DNA from: DATFWC01 sp045801465
GTDB taxonomy: Bacteria; Pseudomonadota; Alphaproteobacteria; Rhizobiales; Xanthobacteraceae
DNA length: 26,332 nt
Assembly: GCA_045801465.1 (NCBI GenBank)
Contig: JBJMSU010000012.1
Coordinates: forward strand, 1 to 26,332
Direction: 5' to 3'
Shown here in pieces: positions 7,157-14,918 of this stretch. Every line of letters starts with the position of its first letter. Position 1 is the stretch's first letter. Made by a program: the position numbers and the translations under genes. The notes under the pieces were generated by a model. That model was not told where the DNA came from, searched no databases, and was given only the letters and a program-made list of their open reading frames with translations.

Positions 7157-8437
7157 TCAGCCGAAGACCTCGCTGGTGATGGTTTTGAACCAGCTGTCGG
7201 CAAACGTCGCTTCCATGGCGCGGACATCGCGCGGCGCATCCGCCTTGCTCACCCCGCCCGAGCCTTCGATCTCGGTCAGCACGCCGTTCACCGGACGATA
7301 GACGCCGGCCACGTGGATGCCGTAGTCGGGGGCGACGAGACTGTAGCAGGTGTTGATGAGCTTAGGCTCGGCCGGCGCCTCGCCCCGCAGCAGCTTGGCG
7401 ACCGCCGCCGCGCACACCTTGGCCTGGGCATTGGCGGTGAACGCCGACTTCGGCATGCCGCCGGCGATGGTGGCGTCGCCGACCACGTGAATGTTGGGCA
7501 CGAGCTTCGATTCAAACGTGACCGGATCGATCGGGCACCAGCCGGTGCGGTCGGCGACGCCGGCAAGCTCGGCGATGCGGCCGGCCTTCTGCGGCGGAAT
7601 GACGTTCGCCACCTTCGCCTCGTGGCGGCCGAAATCGGTAACCAGCGCATTGGTGGCCGGTTCGACCGCCGTCACCTTGCCGCCGCTCGACAGCGACACC
7701 CATTCCAGCAGGCCGGGGTAGAGCTCCTTCCAGGCGTTCTGGAACAGCCGCTGCTTGGAGAACGCGTCCTTGGCATCGAGGACGATGAGCTTCGAGCGCG
7801 GCTTTTTTGTCTTGAGGTAATGGGCGATCAGGCTGGCACGCTCGTACGGTCCGGGCGGACAGCGGAACGGGTTGGCGGGCGCCGAGATCACGACGAGGCC
7901 GCCGTCCTCCATGGCTTCGAGTTGGCGGCGGAGCAGCAGCGTCTGCTCGCCGGCCTTCCAGGCGTGCGGCATGCGCTCGGCGGCGGCTTCGTCGTAGCCG
8001 GGCAACGCGTCCCAGCGGATGTCGATGCCGGGCGCCAAGACCAGCCGGTCGTAGCGCAGCCGCACCCCGTCGCCGACGATCAGGCTCCGCGCCTGCGCGT
8101 CGACCAGGTTGGCGGTTCCGGGCGCCAGAACGACGCCGTCGGCGACGACCTTTTCGTAGGAGAATTGCTGCGCCGAGAGATCCCGCATCCCGGCAATGAC
8201 GCCGTTGCTGAACGGGCAGGCGGTGAACGCCCGGCTCGCCTCCACCAGCGTCACCGGGATGCGGCGGTCGAGCTGCTTGAGCGCACGCGCCACGCTGGCG
8301 CCGGCAAAGCCGCCGCCCACCACGACCACGTGCGGTTCGGCTTGCGCAATGGCGGGCCGCGGCATCAGCGCCGCGGACGCCGCGACCGCGGCCGAGGAGG
8401 CGAGGAGATCGCGGCGGGTGATACGTCTTCCGGTCAT
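7157..8437 (-). CDS. Flavocytochrome c sulfide dehydrogenase flavoprotein (FccB/SoxF-like)
   Basis: The 426-residue periplasmic flavoprotein oxidises sulfide, or in Sox contexts assists thiosulfate oxidation, passing electrons to a cytochrome c. It has a Tat signal (RRITRRDLLASS, cleavage near AIAQA). The FAD dinucleotide motif VVVVGGGFAGAS is at 37-48. Cys74 in ACPFSNGVIAG is equivalent to the covalent FAD-attachment cysteine. Cys193 (NPFRCPPGPYER) and Cys364 (LINTCYSLVAPDYG) are placed like the redox disulfide pair. The C-terminal FCSD flavin-binding/dimerisation domain covers about 360-426. Start 8437 is chosen for AAGGG upstream and the Tat n-region; an ATG at 8464 would overlap the cytochrome gene by 17 bases. 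The cytochrome gene directly upstream is its natural electron acceptor. Confidence 0.93.
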   Translation of the reverse strand: MTGRRITRRDLLASSAAVAASAALMPRPAIAQAEPHVVVVGGGFAGASVARALKQLDRRIPVTLVEASRAFTACPFSNGVIAGMRDLSAQQFSYEKVVADGVVLAPGTANLVDAQARSLIVGDGVRLRYDRLVLAPGIDIRWDALPGYDEAAAERMPHAWKAGEQTLLLRRQLEAMEDGGLVVISAPANPFRCPPGPYERASLIAHYLKTKKPRSKLIVLDAKDAFSKQRLFQNAWKELYPGLLEWVSLSSGGKVTAVEPATNALVTDFGRHEAKVANVIPPQKAGRIAELAGVADRTGWCPIDPVTFESKLVPNIHVVGDATIAGGMPKSAFTANAQAKVCAAAVAKLLRGEAPAEPKLINTCYSLVAPDYGIHVAGVYRPVNGVLTEIEGSGGVSKADAPRDVRAMEATFADSWFKTITSEVFG

Positions 8438-8447
8438 CGCCGGCCCT

Positions 8448-8744
8448 TCAACGCTGCGCCGCATACCAGGCCGCGATGGCCTGGACCTCGGCGTCGGAAA
8501 ACCCTTTGGCGATCTTGTCCATCACGGTCGCCTGACGTTCGCCGGAACGGAACGCCTGCATCTGCGCCGTGAGTTCCCCGGCGTTGCGCCCGGCGAGCCG
8601 CGGCACCGCCGTGTCCACGCCGGCATTGGCCGCATGACAGCCGGAGCACGACGCCGCGCCCGGCGGCGCCTCGGCGGCCACCGCCGGCGCGAGCGCGATC
8701 GCCGCAAGACCGAACACGGCGACGGCGAGGAGCCTCGCGTTCAT
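8448..8744 (-). CDS. Small monoheme cytochrome c (FccA/SoxE-like)
   Basis: The 98-residue protein has a Sec signal peptide (1-24, AVAA cleavage) and one heme-binding CSGCH at 33-37. The likely axial Met75 lies in RQATVMDKIAKGFSDAEVQAIAAWYA, the pattern of class I c553/c554 cytochromes. It ends ten bases before the FCSD flavoprotein start, so the pair forms a flavocytochrome-type unit; many FCSDs use a monoheme or diheme partner of this kind. It could equally serve as electron acceptor for SoxAX or for the molybdenum hydroxylase just upstream. The terminator-like hairpin at 8758-8795 separates it from the latter, with no obvious promoter seen in the short gap. Confidence 0.9.
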   Translation of the reverse strand: MNARLLAVAVFGLAAIALAPAVAAEAPPGAASCSGCHAANAGVDTAVPRLAGRNAGELTAQMQAFRSGERQATVMDKIAKGFSDAEVQAIAAWYAAQR

Positions 8745-8757
8745 GTCATATGGCCCT

Positions 8758-8795
8758 CAGAAGAAGACGAGCGGCGGCCGCAAGGCCGCCGCTCG
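8758..8795 (-). terminator. Likely intrinsic terminator after the molybdenum hydroxylase large subunit
   Basis: A perfect 12-base-pair GC-rich stem is formed by CGAGCGGCGGCC (8768-8779) and GGCCGCCGCTCG (8784-8795) with a four-base loop. Read on the minus strand it begins just after the stop of the large subunit and is followed by TCTTCTTCT, a moderate U-rich tract. It would reduce read-through from the hydroxylase genes into the cytochrome/FCSD/sox genes. Confidence 0.65.
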
Positions 8796-8802
8796 CGGTT
8801 CG

Positions 8803-10989
8803 TCACGCGATCTGCAGGTTCTGGTTCTTGAGCGGGAACGTGCGGATGCGCTTGCCGGTGGCGTTGAAGTAAGCGTTGAGCACCGCGGGCGCCGCCACGC
8901 AGATGGTCGGCTCGCCCACCCCGCCCCACGGCTCGTTGCCGCCGGCCGGCATGATGATCGATTCGACCCTGGGCATCTGGGCGATCCGCATCGAGTCGTA
9001 GGTGTCGAAGTTCTCCTGCTCGATGCGGCCATTCTTGACGGTGCATTCCTGGTAGAACAGCGCGGAGAGGCCGTAGACGAAGGAGCCTGCGACCTGGCGA
9101 TCGATCTGCGCCGGGTTGACGGCGAAGGTCGGATCGGTCGCGCCGACAATGCGGTGGATCTTGATCTTGTTTCCGCTCTCGATCGAGATCTCCGCGGCGG
9201 CGGCCACGCAGCTGTTGAACGCCTTCATGTGCGCGATGCCGCGGAAGATGCCTTGCGGCGCCGGCTTGCCCCAGCCCACGCGCTCGGCCACCGCATTGAG
9301 CACCGCCAGGTTGCGCGGATGCTTGCTCATCAGCTTGCGGCGGAACTCGAGCGGATCCTGGCCCACCGCGTGCGCCAGCTCATCCATGAAGCACTCGATG
9401 AAGATGCAGTTCTGGTTGATGTTCACGCCACGCCAGAACCCCGGCAGGATGTGCGGATTGCGCATCGAGTGGTCGATCATCAGGTTTGGGATGCTGTAGC
9501 CGAACGCGTGCTCGCCACTGGGCGCGAGACCCTGGAAGGTGAGCGGGTCCTTGCCCTTGTCCAGGCGCGCCGGAAACACGCTCGCCAGGATCGACTGGCC
9601 CGACAGCCGCATGTGCAGGGCGGTGAGGTTGTTGCCGGCGTCGAACCCGGCAGTGAGCTTGCACTGCATCACCGGGTGGTAGCGGCCGTGCGTCATGTCC
9701 TCCTCGCGCGACCATAACAGCTTGACCGGCGTGCCGGGCATCTGCTTGGCGATGAGGACTGCCTGCGTCACGTAGTCCTGGAAGCCGCCGCGCCGGCCGA
9801 ACCCGCCGCCGAGGTGGAGCTTGTTGACCTCGACTTTTTCCGCCGGCAGGCCGGCTGCCGCGGTGGCCGCCGCGAACGAGGCTTCGCCGTCCTGCGTCGG
9901 ACACCACACCTCGCAGCGGTCCGCCGTGTAGACCGCCGTGGCGTTCATCGGCTCCATCGGCGCGTGGTTCTGGTAGGGGTAGTCGTAGACCGCCTCGACC
10001 TTCCTGGCCGCGCTCGCCAGCGCGGCTTTGGCGTCGCCGTTCTCGTTGCCGACGAACACTTCCTGCGCGTCGAGACCGGCCTTGAGCCATTCGGCGATGG
10101 TGGCGCTGGAGACCTTGGCGCTCTCCCCCTCGTCCCACACGATCGACAGCGCGTCGAGCGCGGTCTTGGCCTGCCACCAGGTATCGGCCACCACCGCGAC
10201 GCCGGAATCGCCGACCTGCACGACATTCTTGACGCCGGGCATGCCCTTCACCTGGGCGGCGTCGAAGCTCTTGATCTTGCCGCCCTGCACCGGGCAGTCC
10301 TTGATGGCGGCATTGAGCATGCCGGGCATCTTCAGATCGAAGCCGTAGACCTGCTCGCCCGTCACCTTGGCGGCGGTGTCGAGCCGCTTCAGCGGCTTGC
10401 CGATGATCTTCCAGTCCTTGGGATCCTTCAGCGCGACATCCTTGGGCGGCTCGAGCTTGCCGGCCGCGTCCGCCACCTTGCCGAACGTCGTGGTCCGATT
10501 CGAAGCCTTATGCGTGATCACGCCGTTGGCGGCGCTGCACTCGGCGACCGGGACCTTCCACTCGTTGGCGGCGGCCTGCAGCAGCATCTGGCGCGCCGCC
10601 GCCCCGCCCTTGCGCACGTATTCATGCGACTCGCGAATGCCGCGGCTGCCGCCGGTCGACATCGAGCCCCACACGCGCTTGCGCGCGACGTTCTGCCCGG
10701 GCGTCGGATATTCGGTCGTCACCTTCGACCAGTCGCACTCGAGCTCCTCGGCCACCAGCTGGGCAAGGCCGGTGAGCGTGCCCTGGCCCATTTCCGAGCG
10801 GGCGATGCGGATGACGACGGTCTCGTCCGGGCGGATCACCACCCAGGCATTGACTTCCGGCGTGCCGTCCGCGGCGCGGATGGCCTGCGGGCCGCCGAAC
10901 GGGATGTCGAGGCCGAGCGCGAGCCCGCCGCCCACCGCGGCGGAGCCGACCACGAAGGAGCGGCGATTCATCTGCGGAATGTAATTCAT
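8803..10989 (-). CDS. Xanthine dehydrogenase-family molybdopterin-binding large subunit (IorB-like)
   Basis: The 728-residue molybdenum hydroxylase large subunit resembles isoquinoline 1-oxidoreductase beta and related exported aldehyde oxidases. It has a Tat signal (MNRRSFVVGSAAVGGG) starting at residue 7, so it acts in the periplasm. Cofactor landmarks are SEMGQGTLTGLAQLVAEEL near the N-terminus, the central LHLGGGFGRRGG, and GGVGEPT near the C-terminus with Glu693, the catalytic base in this family. The two halves are in the swapped order typical of IorB, with the molybdopterin segments spread around a middle a/b hammerhead domain (about 200-290). The start at 10989 places the Tat motif correctly, and the gene begins ten bases after the small-subunit stop. 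No XdhC-like chaperone is nearby. The substrate (aldehyde or N-heterocycle) cannot be read from sequence. Confidence 0.93.
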   Translation of the reverse strand: MNYIPQMNRRSFVVGSAAVGGGLALGLDIPFGGPQAIRAADGTPEVNAWVVIRPDETVVIRIARSEMGQGTLTGLAQLVAEELECDWSKVTTEYPTPGQNVARKRVWGSMSTGGSRGIRESHEYVRKGGAAARQMLLQAAANEWKVPVAECSAANGVITHKASNRTTTFGKVADAAGKLEPPKDVALKDPKDWKIIGKPLKRLDTAAKVTGEQVYGFDLKMPGMLNAAIKDCPVQGGKIKSFDAAQVKGMPGVKNVVQVGDSGVAVVADTWWQAKTALDALSIVWDEGESAKVSSATIAEWLKAGLDAQEVFVGNENGDAKAALASAARKVEAVYDYPYQNHAPMEPMNATAVYTADRCEVWCPTQDGEASFAAATAAAGLPAEKVEVNKLHLGGGFGRRGGFQDYVTQAVLIAKQMPGTPVKLLWSREEDMTHGRYHPVMQCKLTAGFDAGNNLTALHMRLSGQSILASVFPARLDKGKDPLTFQGLAPSGEHAFGYSIPNLMIDHSMRNPHILPGFWRGVNINQNCIFIECFMDELAHAVGQDPLEFRRKLMSKHPRNLAVLNAVAERVGWGKPAPQGIFRGIAHMKAFNSCVAAAAEISIESGNKIKIHRIVGATDPTFAVNPAQIDRQVAGSFVYGLSALFYQECTVKNGRIEQENFDTYDSMRIAQMPRVESIIMPAGGNEPWGGVGEPTICVAAPAVLNAYFNATGKRIRTFPLKNQNLQIA

Positions 10990-10999
10990 GGCTGCGTCC

Positions 11000-11452
11000 T
11001 CATGCGCTGGCGGCGGCGGCGTGGATCGCCTCGCGCACCTGCTGGAAGGTGCCGCAGCGACAGATATTGGTGATCGATTCATTGATGTCGGCATCGGTCG
11101 GCTTCGGCTTCTGCCTGAGCAGCGCCGCGACCGCCATGATCATGCCGGTCTGGCAATAGCCGCATTGCGGCACGTCGTGGTCGATCCACGCCTTCTGCAC
11201 CTTGTGCAGGACGCCGTTCTGGGCCAGCCCTTCGATGGTGGTGACCTGCTTGCCTTCGGCTTCGCTGACCGGCAACGAGCACGAGCGCACGGCCTCGCCA
11301 TTGAGGTGAACCGTGCAGGCGCCGCACTGCGCGATGCCACAGCCATATTTGGTGCCGGTCAGGCCGACCTGCTCCCGCAACACCCACAGCAGTGGCGTTG
11401 AGGGGTCGACCTCGACCTCGTGAGATTTTCCGTTGAGCGTGAACCGGGCCAT
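11000..11452 (-). CDS. (2Fe-2S)-binding small subunit of molybdenum hydroxylase (IorA-like)
   Basis: The 150-residue iron-sulfur subunit relays electrons from the molybdenum centre. The plant-ferredoxin-type cluster is bound by Cys38, Cys43, Cys46 and Cys58 (YGCGIAQCGACTVHL and SCSL). The second cluster uses Cys97, Cys100, Cys131 and Cys133 (QCGYCQTGM and ICRCGTF). It has no signal peptide and is presumably co-exported with the Tat-targeted large subunit. A GGGAGG ribosome binding site lies upstream of the ATG at 11452. It is first in its operon, and the region upstream contains a long inverted repeat suitable for a regulator. No dedicated FAD subunit is present, so electrons probably go to a cytochrome, as in Ior-type enzymes. 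Confidence 0.95.
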   Translation of the reverse strand: MARFTLNGKSHEVEVDPSTPLLWVLREQVGLTGTKYGCGIAQCGACTVHLNGEAVRSCSLPVSEAEGKQVTTIEGLAQNGVLHKVQKAWIDHDVPQCGYCQTGMIMAVAALLRQKPKPTDADINESITNICRCGTFQQVREAIHAAAASA

Positions 11453-11848
11453 TACTTGAACCTCCCTGTCAGCGTGTGGCGGCACGGATGTTGGACCGCA
11501 AGGGCTCCTTATTCCAATTCAACATTCCGTGCGTGGCGGAATTCCGGTTGGAATTGGAATAATAGTGAAGTCTGCGGCTCCGCGTAAGTCGCGAAATGGA
11601 GGCCGCACGCGTGGTGAACTGGCGCACAGGCAGCCGACCTGCCGCTACCGCAGTGCGGCACCATGGTGGACCATCCTGGCAGGCGGACGAGAGCCCTTTA
11701 ATCCAATCTTTGCCGAAGCTTCGCGCGGACCTGTCGCGGGCGAGAGCCGTTGCGCCGAAACGGCGTGTAGGTTAGTGGCTGGCAAAGGAATCCTGCGGAG
11801 GCCGTGAAGGCCGCGTAGGCGGTGAGGGCGGGTCCCCGCGAGGCGCCA
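11453..11848. other. Divergent intergenic region, control region of two operons
   Basis: This stretch of 396 bases separates the minus-strand hydroxylase genes from the plus-strand ABC importer. It is locally AT-richer around 11505-11570, where a long inverted repeat lies. The rest (11580-11840) has open frames on both strands, none with a recognisable product or ribosome binding site, so I see no gene in it. It should hold promoters for both flanking operons. Confidence 0.6.
11509..11562. promoter_or_regulatory. AT-rich inverted repeat, candidate operator
   Basis: TTATTCCAATTC at 11509-11520 faces its complement in TTGGAATTGGAATAA at 11548-11562. A second, inner palindrome GGAATTCC is at 11538-11545 and another ATTCCG half-site at 11524-11529. 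The half-site ATTCC / GGAAT thus recurs five times in 54 bases. The site is about 57 bases upstream of the small-subunit start, the right distance for a promoter/operator. No regulator gene is nearby, so the protein that reads it is unknown. A remnant of a mobile element is the alternative. Confidence 0.5.
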
Positions 11849-12676
11849 ATGACCACATCGAGCGGTGACGCCCCGGCAATCGTCGTGGAAAACGCCAGCA
11901 AGGTGTTCCTCGACGGTGCCGTGCTTGCCTTTCACCAGCTCAATCTGGCCGTGCGTGCCCAGGAGATCCTGTGCGTCGTCGGACCGAGCGGCTGCGGCAA
12001 GACCACGTTTCTGCGCTGCATCGCCGGGCTGACGGATCTTTCCAGCGGGACGCTCAAGGTCGACGGCACGCCGGTCGCCGGCCCGCCGCCCGGCGTCGCC
12101 ATGGTGTTCCAGCATTTCGGCCTGCTGCCGTGGAAGACCGTGTACGAGAACGCGGCATTCGGGCTGGCCATGGCAGGCACGCCGAGCGCGGTCATCAAGG
12201 AACGTGTCGCCCACTATCTCGATCTCGTCGGGCTTGCCGGGTTCGAGCGTCACTATCCCTACCAGCTCTCCGGCGGCATGCAGCAGCGGGTTGGCCTGGT
12301 ACGCGCGCTCGCCATCAATCCGACCATTCTGTTGATGGACGAGCCGTTTGCCGCGCTCGATGCGCAGACGCGGGAGGTGCTGCAGGAAGAATTGTTGGCG
12401 CTCATGGACGATCCGGCCGAGCGCAAGACCATGGTGTTCATCACCCATTCGATCGACGAGGCGATCCTGCTCGGCGACCGCGTCGCCATCATGACGGCGC
12501 GCCCCGGCCGCACCAAGGAGATCATCGACATGCCGTTCGGCCGGCCGCGCGACGTCGAGGCGGTGCGGGCGGACCCGCATTTTCCTGAGCTGCGCGCGCA
12601 TATCTGGCGCCAGCTGCACACCGCGCAGACGCGCAGACCCAAGCCGGGGTCCAAGCCGGCCAAGGAGGTCGCGTGA
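11849..12676 (+). CDS. ABC importer ATPase (TauB/SsuB/NrtD-like)
   Basis: This is a 275-residue cytosolic nucleotide-binding subunit. The Walker A motif GPSGCGKTT is at 45-53, the Q-loop Gln88 lies in MVFQHFGLLPW, the signature LSGGMQQR starts at residue 140, Walker B LLMDEPFAALD covers 161-171, and the switch His200 is in FITHSIDEA. The LLPWKTVYENAAFGL block and the IDMPFGRPRD tail are typical of the nitrate/sulfonate/taurine subfamily. The ATG at 11849, with GAGG six bases upstream, is preferred over a GTG at 11822. The stop overlaps the permease GTG start by four bases. Together with the permease and the binding protein at 13568 it makes a complete importer. Confidence 0.93.
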   Translation: MTTSSGDAPAIVVENASKVFLDGAVLAFHQLNLAVRAQEILCVVGPSGCGKTTFLRCIAGLTDLSSGTLKVDGTPVAGPPPGVAMVFQHFGLLPWKTVYENAAFGLAMAGTPSAVIKERVAHYLDLVGLAGFERHYPYQLSGGMQQRVGLVRALAINPTILLMDEPFAALDAQTREVLQEELLALMDDPAERKTMVFITHSIDEAILLGDRVAIMTARPGRTKEIIDMPFGRPRDVEAVRADPHFPELRAHIWRQLHTAQTRRPKPGSKPAKEVA

Positions 12677-13530
12677 GCACGGCGGTCGAAACCGGCGAGT
12701 CGTCGGTCGGGCTCGACACCAGCGAGGACCGCGCACGCGCCGGCAAGGCCGCGGCCGAGCGCCGGCGCCGGCGCCAGATCCAGAACGTCGCGATCCGCGT
12801 CGTGTCGATCGCGATCGTGCTGGCGCTGTGGGAGATGCTCGGCAACCGCATCGACCCGGTTCTGTTCACGAAGCCGACCCTGGTGGCGCTCGCCGCCGTG
12901 CAGATGGTGGCGAGCGGCGAGTTGTGGACCTATCTGGCGCCGAGCCTGGTGGTGCTGGCGATCGGCTTGTCGCTCGCCGCGGTGATCGGCATTGCAGTAG
13001 GCTTGGCGCTGGCGCGCTTCTGGGTCGTCGATGTCGCCTTCGGCGTCTATATCACGTTCCTCTATTCCATCCCGAGCGTTGCGCTCGTTCCGCTCATCGT
13101 GCTGTGGACCGGGTACGAGACGACCGCCAAGGTCGTGATCCTGTTCCTGTTCGCGTTCTTCCCCATGGCGATCAATACCTATCAGGGCGTGAAGAACGTC
13201 GATCCCAAGCTGATCGAGGTCGGCCGCGCCTTCCGCTGCAGCGAGGGCCAGCTGTGGGCGAACATCGTGTTGCCGGGCGCGCTGCCGTTCATCGTCACCG
13301 GCTTGCGCCTCGCCGTCGGGCGCGGCCTGATCGGGATGGTGCTGGCCGATCTCTACACGGCGATCTCCGGGATCGGCTATCTGATCGTGCGCACCGCCAG
13401 CACCTACCAGGTCGACAAGATGTTCGTACCGATCGTGACGCTCGGCCTGTTGGGCGTGACGCTCACCGCGCTCCTGCGCGTGCTCGAGCGCACGGTCGCA
13501 CCGTGGACGCTGGCGTCGGAAGAAGACTGA
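12673..13530 (+). CDS. ABC importer permease (TauC/SsuC-like)
   Basis: This 285-residue inner-membrane permease has about six hydrophobic segments: near 37-56, 88-115, 122-145, 150-170, 205-230 and 252-270. The ATPase-contacting EAA loop is seen as IEVGRAFRCSEGQLWANIVLPGALPFIVTGLRLAVGRG at about 181-218 (given here as key landmarks: Gly184, Pro201, Gly210). An unusually basic N-terminal cytosolic tail of about 35 residues contains a run of arginines. GTG at 12673 overlaps the ATPase stop (GTGA), with GGAGG six bases upstream. It should pair with the ATPase and deliver the ligand of the downstream binding protein. Confidence 0.92.
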   Translation: MSTAVETGESSVGLDTSEDRARAGKAAAERRRRRQIQNVAIRVVSIAIVLALWEMLGNRIDPVLFTKPTLVALAAVQMVASGELWTYLAPSLVVLAIGLSLAAVIGIAVGLALARFWVVDVAFGVYITFLYSIPSVALVPLIVLWTGYETTAKVVILFLFAFFPMAINTYQGVKNVDPKLIEVGRAFRCSEGQLWANIVLPGALPFIVTGLRLAVGRGLIGMVLADLYTAISGIGYLIVRTASTYQVDKMFVPIVTLGLLGVTLTALLRVLERTVAPWTLASEED

Positions 13531-13567
13531 GCGTCGGGGCGGCGAGAGACGAACGGGAGGACTGACG

Positions 13568-14602
13568 ATGTCGTCGAGGTTTTATCGGGTAGCTTGGCCG
13601 CTCATCATGCTCGGCTGCATGGGGGCGCAAGCGGCCGCGCAGGGCGCGCCCAACTGCCCGGCGATGCGCAAGATCAACGTCGGCGTCTCGGTCGCGCCGC
13701 CCAATGTGGTGCATACCTCGCCTTACGTCGCCAAGGCGCTCGGCTTCTTTCAGAAGCGCTGCGTCGACGCCAACATCGTCCAGTTCGAGGGCGGCCAGTC
13801 GCAGACCGCGAATGTCGCCGCCGCGCAGGGTTCGGCGATCGTCAGCGTGAGCGACGTCGCCATCGGCCGCGGCATGAAGGTGCAGCAGATCTGGGGCTTG
13901 GCCCCGCGCATGCCGCAGGCCTACATGGTGTCCGAGTCCGTCAAGACGGCGGCCGACTTGAAGGGCAAACGCCTGAGCGCGACCGGCGGCGGCGTGGGAG
14001 GATTCAACTGGCGCATGGGCCGCGAGGTCCTCAAGACCGCGGGCTTGAGCGAATCCGACGCCCAGTTCATTTCCTCGCCGACGGCCGGCCGGCTGCCCGG
14101 CCTCGTCGCCGGCCAGATCGATGCGGTCGCGCTGCATCCCGAGGACGTCTACCTCGCCAAGAAGCAGAAGCCGACCTTGAACAACCTGGTCCAGCTGGTC
14201 GAGCTGATGCCCGACTACATGTTCAACGCCTACGGCGCGTCGACCGACTGGATCGCGCGCGACCGAGCGCTGTTGCGCGACACCGTCGCCGGCATGATCG
14301 AGGCCAACCGCACGATCTATCGCGAGAAGGACAAGGTCGTGTCGATCATCATGGAGGCGACGCAGAAACCCAAGGAGGCGGTCGAATACGCCTGGGAGAT
14401 CGAGACCAAAAACTGCGTGTGGTCGGTGAACGAAGGCCTGAACCCGAAGCGCACGCAATGGTCGATCGACAACAGTGTCGCCAATGGCGATGTCGAGGAG
14501 GCGAAGAAGCCGAGCGTCGAGCAGGTCGCCAACATCGCGCTTGCCACCGAAGCGGTCGAAGCCGCCGGCGGCCGCGTCACGATCGGCAATTGCACGGAGT
14601 GA
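13568..14602 (+). CDS. ABC importer periplasmic substrate-binding protein (NMT1/TauA-like)
   Basis: The 344-residue protein has a signal peptide (about 1-25, cleavage near AAAQ). It has the type-II binding fold used by nitrate/sulfonate/thiamine-precursor importers: KINVGVSVAPPNVVHTSPYVAKALGFFQKR at the N-terminus, AADLKGKRLSATGGG for the hinge region, and GLVAGQIDAVALHPED. Four cysteines remain in the mature protein (30, 65, 283, 342), enough for two disulfides, which is unusual for TauA-type proteins. GGGAGG lies eight bases before the ATG at 13568. The 37-base gap to the permease fits one transcript. Sox genes across the divergent promoter make an organosulfur ligand conceivable, but nothing in the sequence proves it. 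Confidence 0.9.
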   Translation: MSSRFYRVAWPLIMLGCMGAQAAAQGAPNCPAMRKINVGVSVAPPNVVHTSPYVAKALGFFQKRCVDANIVQFEGGQSQTANVAAAQGSAIVSVSDVAIGRGMKVQQIWGLAPRMPQAYMVSESVKTAADLKGKRLSATGGGVGGFNWRMGREVLKTAGLSESDAQFISSPTAGRLPGLVAGQIDAVALHPEDVYLAKKQKPTLNNLVQLVELMPDYMFNAYGASTDWIARDRALLRDTVAGMIEANRTIYREKDKVVSIIMEATQKPKEAVEYAWEIETKNCVWSVNEGLNPKRTQWSIDNSVANGDVEEAKKPSVEQVANIALATEAVEAAGGRVTIGNCTE

Positions 14603-14918
14603 CGCGGGGGCGTTTCACGCGCACACGATGAGCGAGTGTTATCGCCTCGCGTACTTTCATGTCTGCCCCAGCCGCGACCGTGTTGTCTGCCGGAAGCGAG
14701 TGACAACGGGGCTGATTGTGAAGCGCGCATGAGAGTGTACCGCAAGGTATTGGCAGCCCCGCCGGTGCAAACACGTAAGCGGCACGCCAGCAGGACATCG
14801 AGCGAGCAGGGTCGATTGCGTTGGACCGTCATTGCGCAGAGCCCGAATTTGGCGCTAATCTGCTTAAAGCTTCAAATGACAGCAGTCACCGGATTGCCAG
14901 ATGCAGGGGAAACGTGCC
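14603..14918. other. Intergenic stretch with one possible promoter
   Basis: These 316 bases between the ABC binding protein and the heme protein contain no convincing gene; short frames here have no ribosome binding site or recognisable product. The base composition is less GC-rich near 14845-14880. No strong hairpin ending the ABC operon is evident. Confidence 0.5.
14849..14877 (+). promoter_or_regulatory. Possible sigma-70-type promoter
   Basis: TTGGCG at 14849-14854 and TCAAAT at 14872-14877 each match the consensus hexamers at four of six positions, with exactly 17 bases between them. They lie about 40 bases before the chosen start of the heme protein, in a local AT-rich patch. Alphaproteobacterial promoters are weakly conserved, so this is only a candidate. 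Confidence 0.3.

Noticed and set aside
11529..11807. A 92-residue plus-strand frame in the divergent region
   Set aside because: It begins inside the inverted repeat, has no ribosome binding site or recognisable domain, and is Arg/Gly-rich like the antisense frames.
14475..14732. An 85-residue plus-strand frame overlapping the end of the ABC binding-protein gene
   Set aside because: It starts inside the binding-protein gene in another frame, has no ribosome binding site and shows no known domain.
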